From: Streptomyces luteogriseus
Lineage (GTDB): Bacteria > Actinomycetota > Actinomycetes > Streptomycetales > Streptomycetaceae
Reading direction: 5' to 3'
NCBI RefSeq assembly: GCF_014205055.1
Contig: NZ_JACHMS010000001.1
Span: forward strand, 5,580,001-5,644,000
DNA length: 64,000 bases
The notes below the pieces were generated by a model that was not told where the DNA came from, searched no databases, and was given only the letters and a program-made list of their open reading frames with translations. Positions 44,590-51,790 of this stretch are shown piece after piece. The position numbers were made by a program, and so were the translations under genes. Every line of letters starts with the position of its first letter. Within the stretch, counting starts at the first letter, position 1.

Positions 44590-44610
44590 CGTCGCCTCGA
44601 AACCCTGACC

Positions 44611-44646
44611 GGCCGTTCTCCCGCGGGACCACGCGGGAGAACGGCC
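44611..44646 (+). terminator. Terminator of chpF
   Basis: Perfect 15-bp arms GGCCGTTCTCCCGCG and complement with a GGACCA loop, 21 nt after the stop. Confidence 0.9.
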
Positions 44647-44835
44647 CGTTCGCGTTGCCCCGAACGGGGGCGGGCGTGCGGTCCGGCGGACGGACCACGC
44701 GCACGCCGCCTCACCAGGGGGGACGCCGCGGACCCGGGCGTATGGCGCTGACCTGGGGCGTTCGCTCGGTTGCGGAGCGTTCCGGCCGCTCGCACGGTGG
44801 GCACAAGATCCGACGCACCACCGAAAGGAACCCCC

Positions 44836-45465
44836 ATGCGTCTGCCCGCACGGCGAATCGCGACCTCCGCGCTCTGCGCCACGCTGCTGCTCGGGGTCAC
44901 CGGGCCCGCGGCCGTGGCCGCCGACAGCGCATCCGCCCCGGAGCACACCCAGGCGGCCTCCCGGGCTCCCGTCCCCGACGCGGACGCACTGCTCGGCCAG
45001 GTCGAGAGCCTGGGTGACCTCGGCGGCGTCCTCGTCCCGGTCGCCGATCTGCTGACCGCCGTGCTCAAGGCGGACGGCGGCCAGCTGCCGCACTCCCAGG
45101 CGGCCGAGCTGAGCACCTCGGTGCAGGACGCCATCGACCACGCGACCGCGAACGCCCCGTCCCCGGCGGCCACGCCGGGCACCACCGCCCCGGGCAGCCC
45201 ACTGCCGCAGGCCGGCACGCTGCCCGCCCCCGTCGGTGACCCGGCCGGGGCGCCCGGGGATCTCGCGGACGAGGCGCTGACGGCCCTGGAGAAGGCGACC
45301 GACGGGCTGTTCAAGGCCGTCACCTCCGACGACGCGGCCCAGGTCACCCCCGCCGTCAACGCGGTCGTCGCCGGGCTCGTCAACGCCGTCGCCGCGACAC
45401 TCGTCGGCAGCGAACTGCCCGCCCCCGACCTGGCCGGACTGCCCTCCCTGCCGAAGGCCCCCTGA
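44836..45465 (+). CDS. Secreted protein of unknown function
   Basis: A 209-aa exported protein with signal peptide (MRLPARRIATSALCATLLLG, cut after AVA), a helical region (DADALLGQVESLGDLGGVLV), a Pro/Ala/Thr-rich middle and a helical C-terminal part ending PDLAGLPSLPKAP. The mature part has no cysteines and no enzyme motif. AAAGGAA precedes the ATG. It lies between a chaplin and other small exported proteins, so a place in the cell envelope is likely, but its role is unknown. Confidence 0.8.
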   Translation: MRLPARRIATSALCATLLLGVTGPAAVAADSASAPEHTQAASRAPVPDADALLGQVESLGDLGGVLVPVADLLTAVLKADGGQLPHSQAAELSTSVQDAIDHATANAPSPAATPGTTAPGSPLPQAGTLPAPVGDPAGAPGDLADEALTALEKATDGLFKAVTSDDAAQVTPAVNAVVAGLVNAVAATLVGSELPAPDLAGLPSLPKAP

Positions 45466-45486
45466 GCCGCACCCGACCCGGCGGTC

Positions 45487-45515
45487 GTCGTGCCGGCCAC
45501 CCGGACCGGCACGAC
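45487..45515 (+). terminator. Hairpin terminator
   Basis: Arms GTCGTGCCGG / CCGGCACGAC with a nine-base loop, 21 nt after the preceding stop, then TTCTGTTC. Confidence 0.75.
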
Positions 45516-45634
45516 TTCTGTTCAGCGACTCATATGAGGTTCTGGCGACGGGGTTTCCGCACCGCACAGGCATCGTTAGGCACGGCGTCCGAATTCCCCG
45601 CCGGTGACATCAGTCGCCGAAGAAAGGATTCACG

Positions 45635-45919
45635 ATGAAGTCCCTGAAGGCCGCCGCCGTCGTTGCCGGTTCCCTCGTCGTCGCCGGTGCCGCCGCGCCC
45701 GCGCACGCCGCCTACGACCCCGCCGACGTCACCCCCACCAGCCTCAACGGCGCCGTCAACGCGCTCACCAGGGAGCCCATCGACCCGATGCCGCTCAAGC
45801 ACCAGTCCAACGCCCTCGACACCGAGAACAAGGACTCGATGCTCAGCACCGTCAAGCAGGCGACCACCCGGCTCAACTCGAACGGCGGGCTCCTCGGCGG
45901 TCTTCCGCTGCCGAAGTGA
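45635..45919 (+). CDS. Small secreted protein upstream of VKOR
   Basis: A 94-aa exported protein. A signal peptide (MKSLKAAAVVAGSLVVAGAA, cut after AHA) leaves about 69 polar residues (YDPADVTPTSLNGAVNALTR through LNSNGGLLGGLPLPK) without cysteine. AAAGGA precedes the ATG. Its stop codon overlaps the VKOR start as GTGA, so the two are translated together. I do not recognise the family. Confidence 0.78.
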   Translation: MKSLKAAAVVAGSLVVAGAAAPAHAAYDPADVTPTSLNGAVNALTREPIDPMPLKHQSNALDTENKDSMLSTVKQATTRLNSNGGLLGGLPLPK

Positions 45920-46521
45920 CCCCGGTCGCGCCCGCCGGGGCGCGCACGGCGGGCACCGGCCGGGCGTTCGCCCTGCTGCTCGTCGTCACCGGCGCGGCCG
46001 GGCTGCTGGCGTCCTGGATCATCACCCTCGACAAGTTCAAGCTGCTCGAGGACCCGGACTTCACGCCCGGCTGCAGCCTGAACCCGGTGGTGTCCTGCGG
46101 CAGCGTCCTGGAGAGCGACCAGGCCGAGGCCTTCGGGTTCCCCAACCCGATGCTCGGACTGGTCGCCTACGGCATCGTGATCTGCGTCGGCCTGAGCCTG
46201 CTGGCCGGTGCCCGCTTCCCCCGCTGGTACTGGCTGGCCTTCGACGCCGGGTGCCTGTTCGGCGTCGGCTTCGTGACGTGGCTGCAGTTCGAGTCGCTGT
46301 ACCGGATCAACGCACTGTGCCTGTGGTGCTGTCTGGCATGGGCCGCGACGATCCCCCTGTTCTGGTACGTGACGTCGTTCGTCGTGCGCCAGGGGTTCCT
46401 GCCCGCGCCCGGGGCGGTGCGCCGCTTCCTCGACGAGTTCACCTGGGTGCCGCCGGTGCTGCACCTCGGCGTCGTCGGCATGCTGGTCCTCACGCGCTGG
46501 TGGGACTTCTGGACGAGCTGA
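45916..46521 (+). CDS. Vitamin K epoxide reductase (VKOR) family protein
   Basis: A 201-aa membrane protein with four to five helices. It has the loop cysteines of VKOR (CSLNPVVSCGSVL, near residues 50-62) and the active-site CXXC in NALCLWCCLAW near residue 134. In Actinobacteria VKOR reoxidises a DsbA-like partner with quinone, so that disulfides form in exported proteins. No DsbA/thioredoxin domain is fused to it. The neighbours are chaplins and rodlins, each with one cysteine pair, which are plausible clients. The start is GTG overlapping the preceding stop. Confidence 0.9.
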   Translation: MTPVAPAGARTAGTGRAFALLLVVTGAAGLLASWIITLDKFKLLEDPDFTPGCSLNPVVSCGSVLESDQAEAFGFPNPMLGLVAYGIVICVGLSLLAGARFPRWYWLAFDAGCLFGVGFVTWLQFESLYRINALCLWCCLAWAATIPLFWYVTSFVVRQGFLPAPGAVRRFLDEFTWVPPVLHLGVVGMLVLTRWWDFWTS

Positions 46522-46656
46522 CGCACACACGTCGGAAGGCGGGGCCGGTCCGTCGTATTACTGCGGCAGTCGGGGGAATTGTGCGCTGGTGCGGATCCCC
46601 GGCTCGTTACTCGGTACGCACGCAGAGCCCGACACGCGAAAGGGACCGTACCCCAG

Positions 46657-47172
46657 ATGAAGTCGACCACCCGAGGAACCCTCGCCGCAGTGATCACGTG
46701 TGTGGCGGCCGCGGCCGGCGCCGCCGCGACCCCCGCCGCCGCGGTCGGCACGGTCCCCGTTCCCCTGCCGCTGGGCGGCGCCGAGAAGGCGCTCAACATG
46801 GAGCTGCCCGAGGCCACCGGGCAGCTCCCGGTGCCCGTGCCGGGCTCGCCCGAGGGGCCCCGCTACGTCGAGGGCCGGCTCCTCCCCGAGCGCGCCGTCC
46901 CGCAGCTGCCCGTCCACGGCGGCCTGCCCGGCGCGGACCTGCGCGCGCCCCTGCCGCACATCCTCGGCGCCGGCTTCGACCACGTCGGCGTCGACGCCCC
47001 CGCCTCCGACCTGCGGACGCTGGCCCCGGGCGTCTCCGCCGACGCCCCGCTCACCTCGCCCGACGCCGACGGCTTCGGTCTGCCCCAGGCCAAGCTCCCG
47101 CAGGTGGGTGTGCTGGCCCCGCTGGTGCAGACGGTTCCGACCGCGGACCTGGGCATCGGCCCCGGCCTGTAG
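46657..47172 (+). CDS. Secreted Pro/Leu/Gly-rich protein of unknown function
   Basis: A 171-aa exported protein. The signal peptide (MKSTTRGTLAAVITCVAAAA, cut near AAA) is followed by a sequence of low complexity with many short Pro-Val/Leu-Pro turns (VGTVPVPLPLGGAEKALNME, LPQAKLPQVGVLAPLV) and no cysteine. AAAGGGA lies upstream of the ATG. It is bracketed by VKOR and the tyrosinase pair. No function can be assigned. Confidence 0.78.
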   Translation: MKSTTRGTLAAVITCVAAAAGAAATPAAAVGTVPVPLPLGGAEKALNMELPEATGQLPVPVPGSPEGPRYVEGRLLPERAVPQLPVHGGLPGADLRAPLPHILGAGFDHVGVDAPASDLRTLAPGVSADAPLTSPDADGFGLPQAKLPQVGVLAPLVQTVPTADLGIGPGL

Positions 47173-47202
47173 GACGCCGGAGCGTACCGGGTGTTCTCGT
47201 GT

Positions 47203-47230
47203 GGCCCCCGCGGTGGTGACCGCGGGGGCC
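47203..47230 (+). terminator. Terminator before the tyrosinase operon
   Basis: Perfect 12-bp arms GGCCCCCGCGGT / ACCGCGGGGGCC with loop GGTG, followed by TTCGG. Confidence 0.85.
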
Positions 47231-47278
47231 TTCGGGCTGTTACCGCTGTGACAACCCGAGCGGAACGAGGAGCACGAC

Positions 47279-47761
47279 ATGGTCGTAGGAGTCGGCGGAG
47301 TACCAGTGGGAGCGGCGGCTGGGGACGGGGATGCCGGCGGCACCCGGCGGGGTGTGCTGCGGGGGCTGATGGCCGCGGCGGCCGGCGCCGCGCTCGTCCC
47401 CGTGGCCCTGGCCGCCTGGCCCGAGGAGACCGACGGCAAGAACACGGACGTGTGGGCCGGCGACGGCACGTTCGAGGAGACCTACCGGGGCCGCCGCATC
47501 CGCGGCGTGCCGATCCCCTCCCCCGAGCAGGAGGTCGGTGACGTGGACTGGCACGTCACCGTGGACGGCCGCCCGCTGCACCTGATGCGCCGCGCGGACG
47601 GCAGCTGGCTGAGCATGGTCGACCACTACCGCTCCTACCCCACCCCCCTGGCGGCGACCCGCGCCGCCGTCGACGAACTGGGCCCGGGACAGCGCCTGCG
47701 CGACCTGCCCGCGCCCACCCCGGGACACCTGGACGGGGGAGCCCATGGCGTACACGCGTAA
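47279..47761 (+). CDS. melC1: Tyrosinase caddie protein (MelC1 family)
   Basis: A 160-aa helper that loads copper into apo-tyrosinase and carries it out of the cell. The N-terminus has a twin-arginine type signal (GGTRRGVLRGLMAAAAGAAL), needed because the tyrosinase itself lacks one. The mature part shows the family's EETYRGRRIRGVPI, WHVTVDGRPLHLMRRADGSW and SMVDHYRSYPTPLAATRAAV. GAGGAGC precedes the ATG. Its end overlaps the tyrosinase gene by 17 nt. The position corresponds to the melD pair of S. coelicolor as I remember it, so it is a paralogue of the main mel operon. Confidence 0.92.
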   Translation: MVVGVGGVPVGAAAGDGDAGGTRRGVLRGLMAAAAGAALVPVALAAWPEETDGKNTDVWAGDGTFEETYRGRRIRGVPIPSPEQEVGDVDWHVTVDGRPLHLMRRADGSWLSMVDHYRSYPTPLAATRAAVDELGPGQRLRDLPAPTPGHLDGGAHGVHA

Positions 47762-48611
47762 GGACGTCAGCACCCTCACCAGCACCGAGAAGCGCCGCTT
47801 CGTGAAGGCGATGCTGGAGGTGAAGCGGCGCGGCGAGTACGACGAGTTCGTCCGGACCCACATCGAGTACTACACCTCCGACGGCGAGGACGGCCTGCGC
47901 ACGGCCCACATGGCGCCCTCCTTCCTGCCCTGGCACCGGCAGTTCCTGCTGGACCTGGAGAAGGCACTGCGCCGGGTCGACGCGTCGGTGTCGGTGCCGT
48001 ACTGGGACTGGACGCGCGACCGCACGACCACGTCCGCACCCTGGACCGCGGACCTCCTCGGCGGCACCGGGCGGCGCTCCGACCGCCGGGTGATGACCGG
48101 GCCGTTCGCCTACGCGGAGGGCAACTGGACCATCAAGGAGGGCGTGACCGACGAGGAGTTCCTCACCCGGGACCTGGGCCGTCCCCGCGACCCGATCCGG
48201 CTGCCGACCAAGGCCGAGCTGGAGCGGGCCCTGAAGGACCCGGTGTACGACGCCTCCCCCTGGGACTCGACGGCGGGCAAGGGCTTCCGCAACAAGCTGG
48301 AGGGGTGGGGGAGCGGCCGGGGCAGTGCCTCCTGGCAGAACCACAACCGGGTGCACCGCTGGGTCGGCGGGGCCATGGTCGGCGGCGCGTCCGTCAACGA
48401 CCCGGTCTTCTGGCTGCACCACGCCTTCGTCGACCTGGTGTGGTCCCGCTGGCAGCGGCGGCACCGCGAACACCGCTATCTGCCGGCGAAGCCGCCCGGT
48501 AGGGGCAGCGCGCAGTACCGGCGGGTGGTGGCGCGGCACGAGAAGCTGCCGCCGTGGGACGTGACACCGGATCAGCTGGAGGGCCACGAACACATCTACC
48601 GGTACGGGTGA
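47745..48611 (+). CDS. melC2: Tyrosinase (MelC2 family)
   Basis: A 288-aa type-3 copper monooxygenase that oxidises phenols and catechols to quinones, leading to melanin or cross-linking. The copper A ligands are His39 (FVRTH), His55 (TAHMAPSF) and His64 (LPWHRQF). The copper B ligands are His200 and His204 in NHNRVHRWVGG plus a His of FWLHHAFVD near 225. It has no signal peptide and depends on the twin-arginine signal of the preceding caddie protein. Compared with classical MelC2 it has an extra basic C-terminal stretch (RYLPAKPPGRGSAQYRRVVA). It ends before a convergent terminator shared with chpG. Confidence 0.93.
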   Translation: MAYTRKDVSTLTSTEKRRFVKAMLEVKRRGEYDEFVRTHIEYYTSDGEDGLRTAHMAPSFLPWHRQFLLDLEKALRRVDASVSVPYWDWTRDRTTTSAPWTADLLGGTGRRSDRRVMTGPFAYAEGNWTIKEGVTDEEFLTRDLGRPRDPIRLPTKAELERALKDPVYDASPWDSTAGKGFRNKLEGWGSGRGSASWQNHNRVHRWVGGAMVGGASVNDPVFWLHHAFVDLVWSRWQRRHREHRYLPAKPPGRGSAQYRRVVARHEKLPPWDVTPDQLEGHEHIYRYG

Positions 48612-48628
48612 CCGTCCCGCGGTGCATG

Positions 48629-48665
48629 CGGAGAGCCCCGGCGCTCGAGGTGCCGGGGCTCTCCG
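48629..48665. terminator. Bidirectional terminator between tyrosinase and chpG
   Basis: A 14-bp stem, core arms GAGAGCCCCGGC / GCCGGGGCTCTC, between convergent stops. Confidence 0.9.
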
Positions 48666-48690
48666 TGTGTGTACGGGGTGTCGCGTGCGA

Positions 48691-48972
48691 TCAGTGGCCG
48701 TACCCGTAGCCACCCGGGTGGCCCTTGGACTCGTCCTTGTTCTCGCACTCGTTGCCGAACGCCGGGTTGAGCAGACCGATGACGTTGACGGTGTTGCCGC
48801 ACACGTTGACCGGGATGTGGACCGGGAGCTGTACGACGTTGCCCGAGAGGACGCCCGGCGACCCGACGGCCTTGCCCTGGGCGCCCGCGTCGGCCATGGC
48901 CAGGCCGGCCCCGCTGAGGACCACGGCACCCGTGCCGAGCGCGACACCGGCTGCCTTCGCGATGCGAGACAT
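48691..48972 (-). CDS. chpG: Short chaplin with Gly/Tyr/His tail (ChpG by position)
   Basis: A 93-aa chaplin: signal peptide (MSRIAKAAGVALGTGAVVLS, cut near AMA), one chaplin domain (DAGAQGKAVGSPGVLSGNVV, QLPVHIPVNVCGN, VIGLLNPAFGNECEN) and, unlike ChpD and ChpF here, an extra C-terminal tail KDESKGHPGGYGYGH. I prefer the ATG over the GTG directly before it because AAGGAG is then six bases away. The gene is preceded by the best sigma-BldN-like promoter of the window and by a strong hairpin at the start of its mRNA. Confidence 0.92.
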   Translation of the reverse strand: MSRIAKAAGVALGTGAVVLSGAGLAMADAGAQGKAVGSPGVLSGNVVQLPVHIPVNVCGNTVNVIGLLNPAFGNECENKDESKGHPGGYGYGH

Positions 48973-48991
48973 CACGTTCTCCTTCTGACTC

Positions 48992-49028
48992 GGTGAGCAC
49001 GGCGGCAGGTGGCGCCGCCGTGCTCACC
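48992..49028 (-). other. Perfect hairpin at the 5' end of chpG mRNA
   Basis: 15-bp arms GGTGAGCACGGCGGC and complement with a seven-base loop, between the promoter and the ribosome binding site. With the -10 at 49031-49036, transcription should begin within the first arm. Confidence 0.7.
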
Positions 49029-49030
49029 GT

Positions 49031-49058
49031 TCAACGCGCCCGCCCACGGGTGGTCACG
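49031..49058 (-). promoter_or_regulatory. Sigma-BldN-like promoter of chpG
   Basis: On the minus strand CGTGAC, 16 nt, CGTTGA: eleven of twelve positions agree with the remembered consensus CGTAAC-16-CGTTGA. Confidence 0.7.
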
Positions 49059-49131
49059 GCGATCATGGCCGGATCACCCGTCCTGGACCGGAACGTCCCG
49101 CCATCAGGACGTCGGAAGCGGTCGGCATGCG

Positions 49132-50091
49132 TCAGGGGAGCCGTCGCACGGGTGTGCCGTCGAGGAACGCGCGGATGTCCTCGACGGCGTGCCCGTAGTA
49201 CGTCGCGTAGTTGGCGCGCGAGACGTAGCCGAGGTGCGGGGTGGCCAGGAGGCGGGGTGCCGTACGCATCGGGTGGTCCGCGGGGAGGGGCTCGACGTCG
49301 AAGACGTCCACGCCGGCGCCGGCGATACGGCCCGCGCGCAGGGCGTCCAGCAGGGCGTCCTGGTCGACGATCGCCGAGCGCGAGGTGTTGATCAGGTAGG
49401 CGCTCGGCTTGAGGAGGGCGAGTTCCGCCGGGCCGAGCAGCCCGCGAGTGCGGTCGCCGAGGGCGAGGTGGACGGACACGAAGTCGCTGTCCGCGAGCAA
49501 CTCCTCCTTGGAGCCGGCACGTTCCACGCCGACCTCGTCGGCGCGCTCCCGGGTGAGGTTCTGACTCCAGGCGCTCACCCGCATGCCGAAGGCCAGGCCG
49601 ACCTGGGCGACCCGGCCGCCGATCTTCCCCAGGCCGAGCAGCCCGAGACGCCGGCCGTGCAGATCGGCGCCGACGGTGCTCTGCCAGGGGCCGCCGGAAC
49701 GCAGGGCTCGGCTCTCCTCGACGATGCCGCGGGCGAGGCCGAGCAGCAGGGCCCAGGTCAGTTCGACCGGCGGGGTGGAGGAACTGGCCGTGCCGCACAC
49801 GGTGACGCCGTGCGCCTCGGCGGCCGCGTAGTCGATCACGGAGTTCCGCATGCCGGAGGCGACGATCAGTTTCAGCCGGGGCAGCCGGGCGATCAAAGAC
49901 CCGGGGAACGGCACGCGTTCGCGCAGGGTCACCACGATGTCGAAACCGGCCAGGGCCGCGGCCAGGTCGTCCTCGCTCTCGATGTGCCGGTCGAAAGCGA
50001 CGACCTCCACGTCGTCCGCGACCACCGCCCAGTCGGCGACCTCGGTCGCCACCCGCTGGAAGTCGTCCAGTACAGCGCATCGCAGCCGCAC
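49132..50091 (-). CDS. D-2-hydroxyacid dehydrogenase
   Basis: A 319-aa NAD-dependent oxidoreductase of the phosphoglycerate dehydrogenase-like family. The Rossmann motif GLLGLGKIGGRVAQ lies near residue 150. The catalytic residues are Arg in NTSRSAIVD, Glu in DVFDVEPLP and His in TPHLGYVS. The substrate is a 2-keto/2-hydroxy acid, not further defined. The GTG start has AAAGGGG upstream. Its divergent neighbour is a histidine kinase gene; a palindrome lies between them. Confidence 0.92.
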   Translation of the reverse strand: MRLRCAVLDDFQRVATEVADWAVVADDVEVVAFDRHIESEDDLAAALAGFDIVVTLRERVPFPGSLIARLPRLKLIVASGMRNSVIDYAAAEAHGVTVCGTASSSTPPVELTWALLLGLARGIVEESRALRSGGPWQSTVGADLHGRRLGLLGLGKIGGRVAQVGLAFGMRVSAWSQNLTRERADEVGVERAGSKEELLADSDFVSVHLALGDRTRGLLGPAELALLKPSAYLINTSRSAIVDQDALLDALRAGRIAGAGVDVFDVEPLPADHPMRTAPRLLATPHLGYVSRANYATYYGHAVEDIRAFLDGTPVRRLP

Positions 50092-50177
50092 GTCGTGCCC
50101 CTTTCACGGCCTGTGGATCGGTTCCCCGGGCCATGATCGGGCTTCGGCGGCGGCGCGGGAAGCCTCCCTCCCGGAAC

Positions 50178-50193
50178 CCGACCAATCGGTCGG
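50178..50193. promoter_or_regulatory. Palindrome between divergent dehydrogenase and kinase genes
   Basis: CCGACC-AATC-GGTCGG, perfect six-base arms, in the 166-nt gap. The form fits a TetR-type operator; no tetR gene is near. Confidence 0.4.
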
Positions 50194-50257
50194 CCCCGGC
50201 GTATCCTCACGTATGGGGATTGCGTGAACGCTTCGCAGGACGTCCACAAGGGGGGAC

Positions 50258-51436
50258 ATGGGGCGGGACGGGGGGAGTCCGCGCGTCGCGCGGGCCATCG
50301 TGTGTCTGGTACCGGTCGGCTTCTTCGTCGCCTCGGTCGGGGCGACGGCGGCCAACCGCGACGGGTTCGGCCATCTGGTGGCGGCTACGGCGGTGCTGGC
50401 GGTGACGCTGGGTCTTCATCTGCTGCACTCGACCCGCGCCGCGGTGCGCCGCCGCAAGCCGTGGTGGCCCTGGTCGCTGGTCGCGCACGGGGTGGTGACG
50501 TATGTGCCGTACTTGTTCTTCCAGGACACCTGGGTCGGCATCCCGGGGTCCTTCGCCGCGGCGGTGCTGCTGACGACACCCGTGCCGCCCGCATGGGTGG
50601 CTTTCGCCGTGCTCTCCGCCCTCCAGGTGCCGCTCGTCGCCGCCCTGGGCGAGACGACGTGGCAGGGCCTCAACGCGGCGGTGTCCCATGTCGTGGGCGG
50701 CCTGGCCCTGTTCGGTGTGGTGCGGCTCGCGGACCTGGCCCAGGAACTGCAGTCGGCTCGGACGGAACTGGCGCGGCAGGCGGTCGACCGTGAACGGCTG
50801 CGCTTCGCGCGTGACCTGCACGACCTGTGCGGATACTCGCTGACCGCGGTGGCCCTGCAGAGCGAGCAGATCCGGTGGCTCGTCCGCAGCGATCCGCAGC
50901 GCGCCGAGGAGGAGCTGGCACGCACCCAGGCCCTCGCCCGGCATGCGCTGTCCGAGGTGCGGGCGGTGTCCGCCGGGTACCGCGTGCTGAGCCTGGAGCG
51001 GGAGGCGCGGGCGGCGGCCGGACTGCTCGAGTCCCTCGGGGTCATCGCCGACGTCGAACTGTCCGGGCGCGCGCTGCCGGGCCCGGTCGACGAGACGCTG
51101 GCCATCGTGGTCCGGGAGGGCGTCACCAACGCGCTGCGGCACAGCAAGGCCCGCCACTGCGCCATCCGCCTCACCGTGGACGGCGCGCGCGACGACGGCG
51201 TGTGGGCGCGCTTGGAGGTGTCCAACGACGGCGTCGCCCCCGGGGAGGAGCCGACCGGGTCCGGTCTGGTCGAGGGGCCGGGCGGCAGCGGCTTGCGCAA
51301 TCTCCGTGAACGGGTCGCGGAGCGGGGCGGCGTGCTGACCGCCGAAGCGGACGGCGGCAGCGGGTTCCGGCTCGCGGTGGCGCTGCCGTGTCCGAGCCGC
51401 GACACGGTGCCGGGCGGTGCGTCGGGCCGGGTGTGA
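50258..51436 (+). CDS. Orphan sensor histidine kinase (DesK/NarX type)
   Basis: A 392-aa membrane sensor. About five helices fill the first 160 residues, with no large external domain. A coiled coil (LAQELQSARTELARQAVDRE) leads to the HisKA_3 box FARDLHDLCGYSL with phospho-acceptor His188. The ATPase domain has VREGVTNALRHSKA (N box) and GSGLRNLRERVAERGG (G box). Such kinases pair with LuxR-type response regulators. None is adjacent; the only one in the window is the RamR-like protein 10 kb away, beyond the lanthipeptide genes. The 3' end lies in a local tandem duplication. Confidence 0.9.
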   Translation: MGRDGGSPRVARAIVCLVPVGFFVASVGATAANRDGFGHLVAATAVLAVTLGLHLLHSTRAAVRRRKPWWPWSLVAHGVVTYVPYLFFQDTWVGIPGSFAAAVLLTTPVPPAWVAFAVLSALQVPLVAALGETTWQGLNAAVSHVVGGLALFGVVRLADLAQELQSARTELARQAVDRERLRFARDLHDLCGYSLTAVALQSEQIRWLVRSDPQRAEEELARTQALARHALSEVRAVSAGYRVLSLEREARAAAGLLESLGVIADVELSGRALPGPVDETLAIVVREGVTNALRHSKARHCAIRLTVDGARDDGVWARLEVSNDGVAPGEEPTGSGLVEGPGGSGLRNLRERVAERGGVLTAEADGGSGFRLAVALPCPSRDTVPGGASGRV

Positions 51437-51790
51437 GGCTGGGCCGAGGGGGTGGGGGCGGTCATGGGGCGGCCCCGCGTGGGGCCGGGTGTGAGGTCCG
51501 GTCGTGCGGCGGGGGTGGTCACGGGAGGACCTGTGCCAGGCCTCCGGGTGTGGGGGCGCTGTTGCGCAGGGCCGGTGGACGGGCTGGAGCGGGTTCCGGC
51601 TCGCGGTGGCGCTGCCGTGTCCGAGCCGCGACACGGTGCCGGGTGTGAGGTCGGGCCGTGGCGGTGGGGGTGGTCGTCGTGAGGCGGCCTTCCTCGTGGG
51701 GCCGGGTGTGAGGTCCGGTCGTGCGGCGGGGGTGGTCATGAGACGGCCCTTGCCAGGCCCCCGGGTGTGGCCGCGGAGCTTCGCAGGGCC
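51361..51790. repeat. Imperfect tandem duplication over the 3' ends of two convergent genes
   Basis: A 54-nt segment of the kinase 3' end (51361-51414) is repeated exactly at 51590-51643. A 41-nt segment (51481-51521) recurs exactly at 51698-51738, where it includes the stop codon of the permease gene; sequence after it is also related (51531-51577 and 51747-51790). The period is about 217-229 nt. The copy between the genes is non-coding, and the 300-nt gap contains nothing else. Confidence 0.85.
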
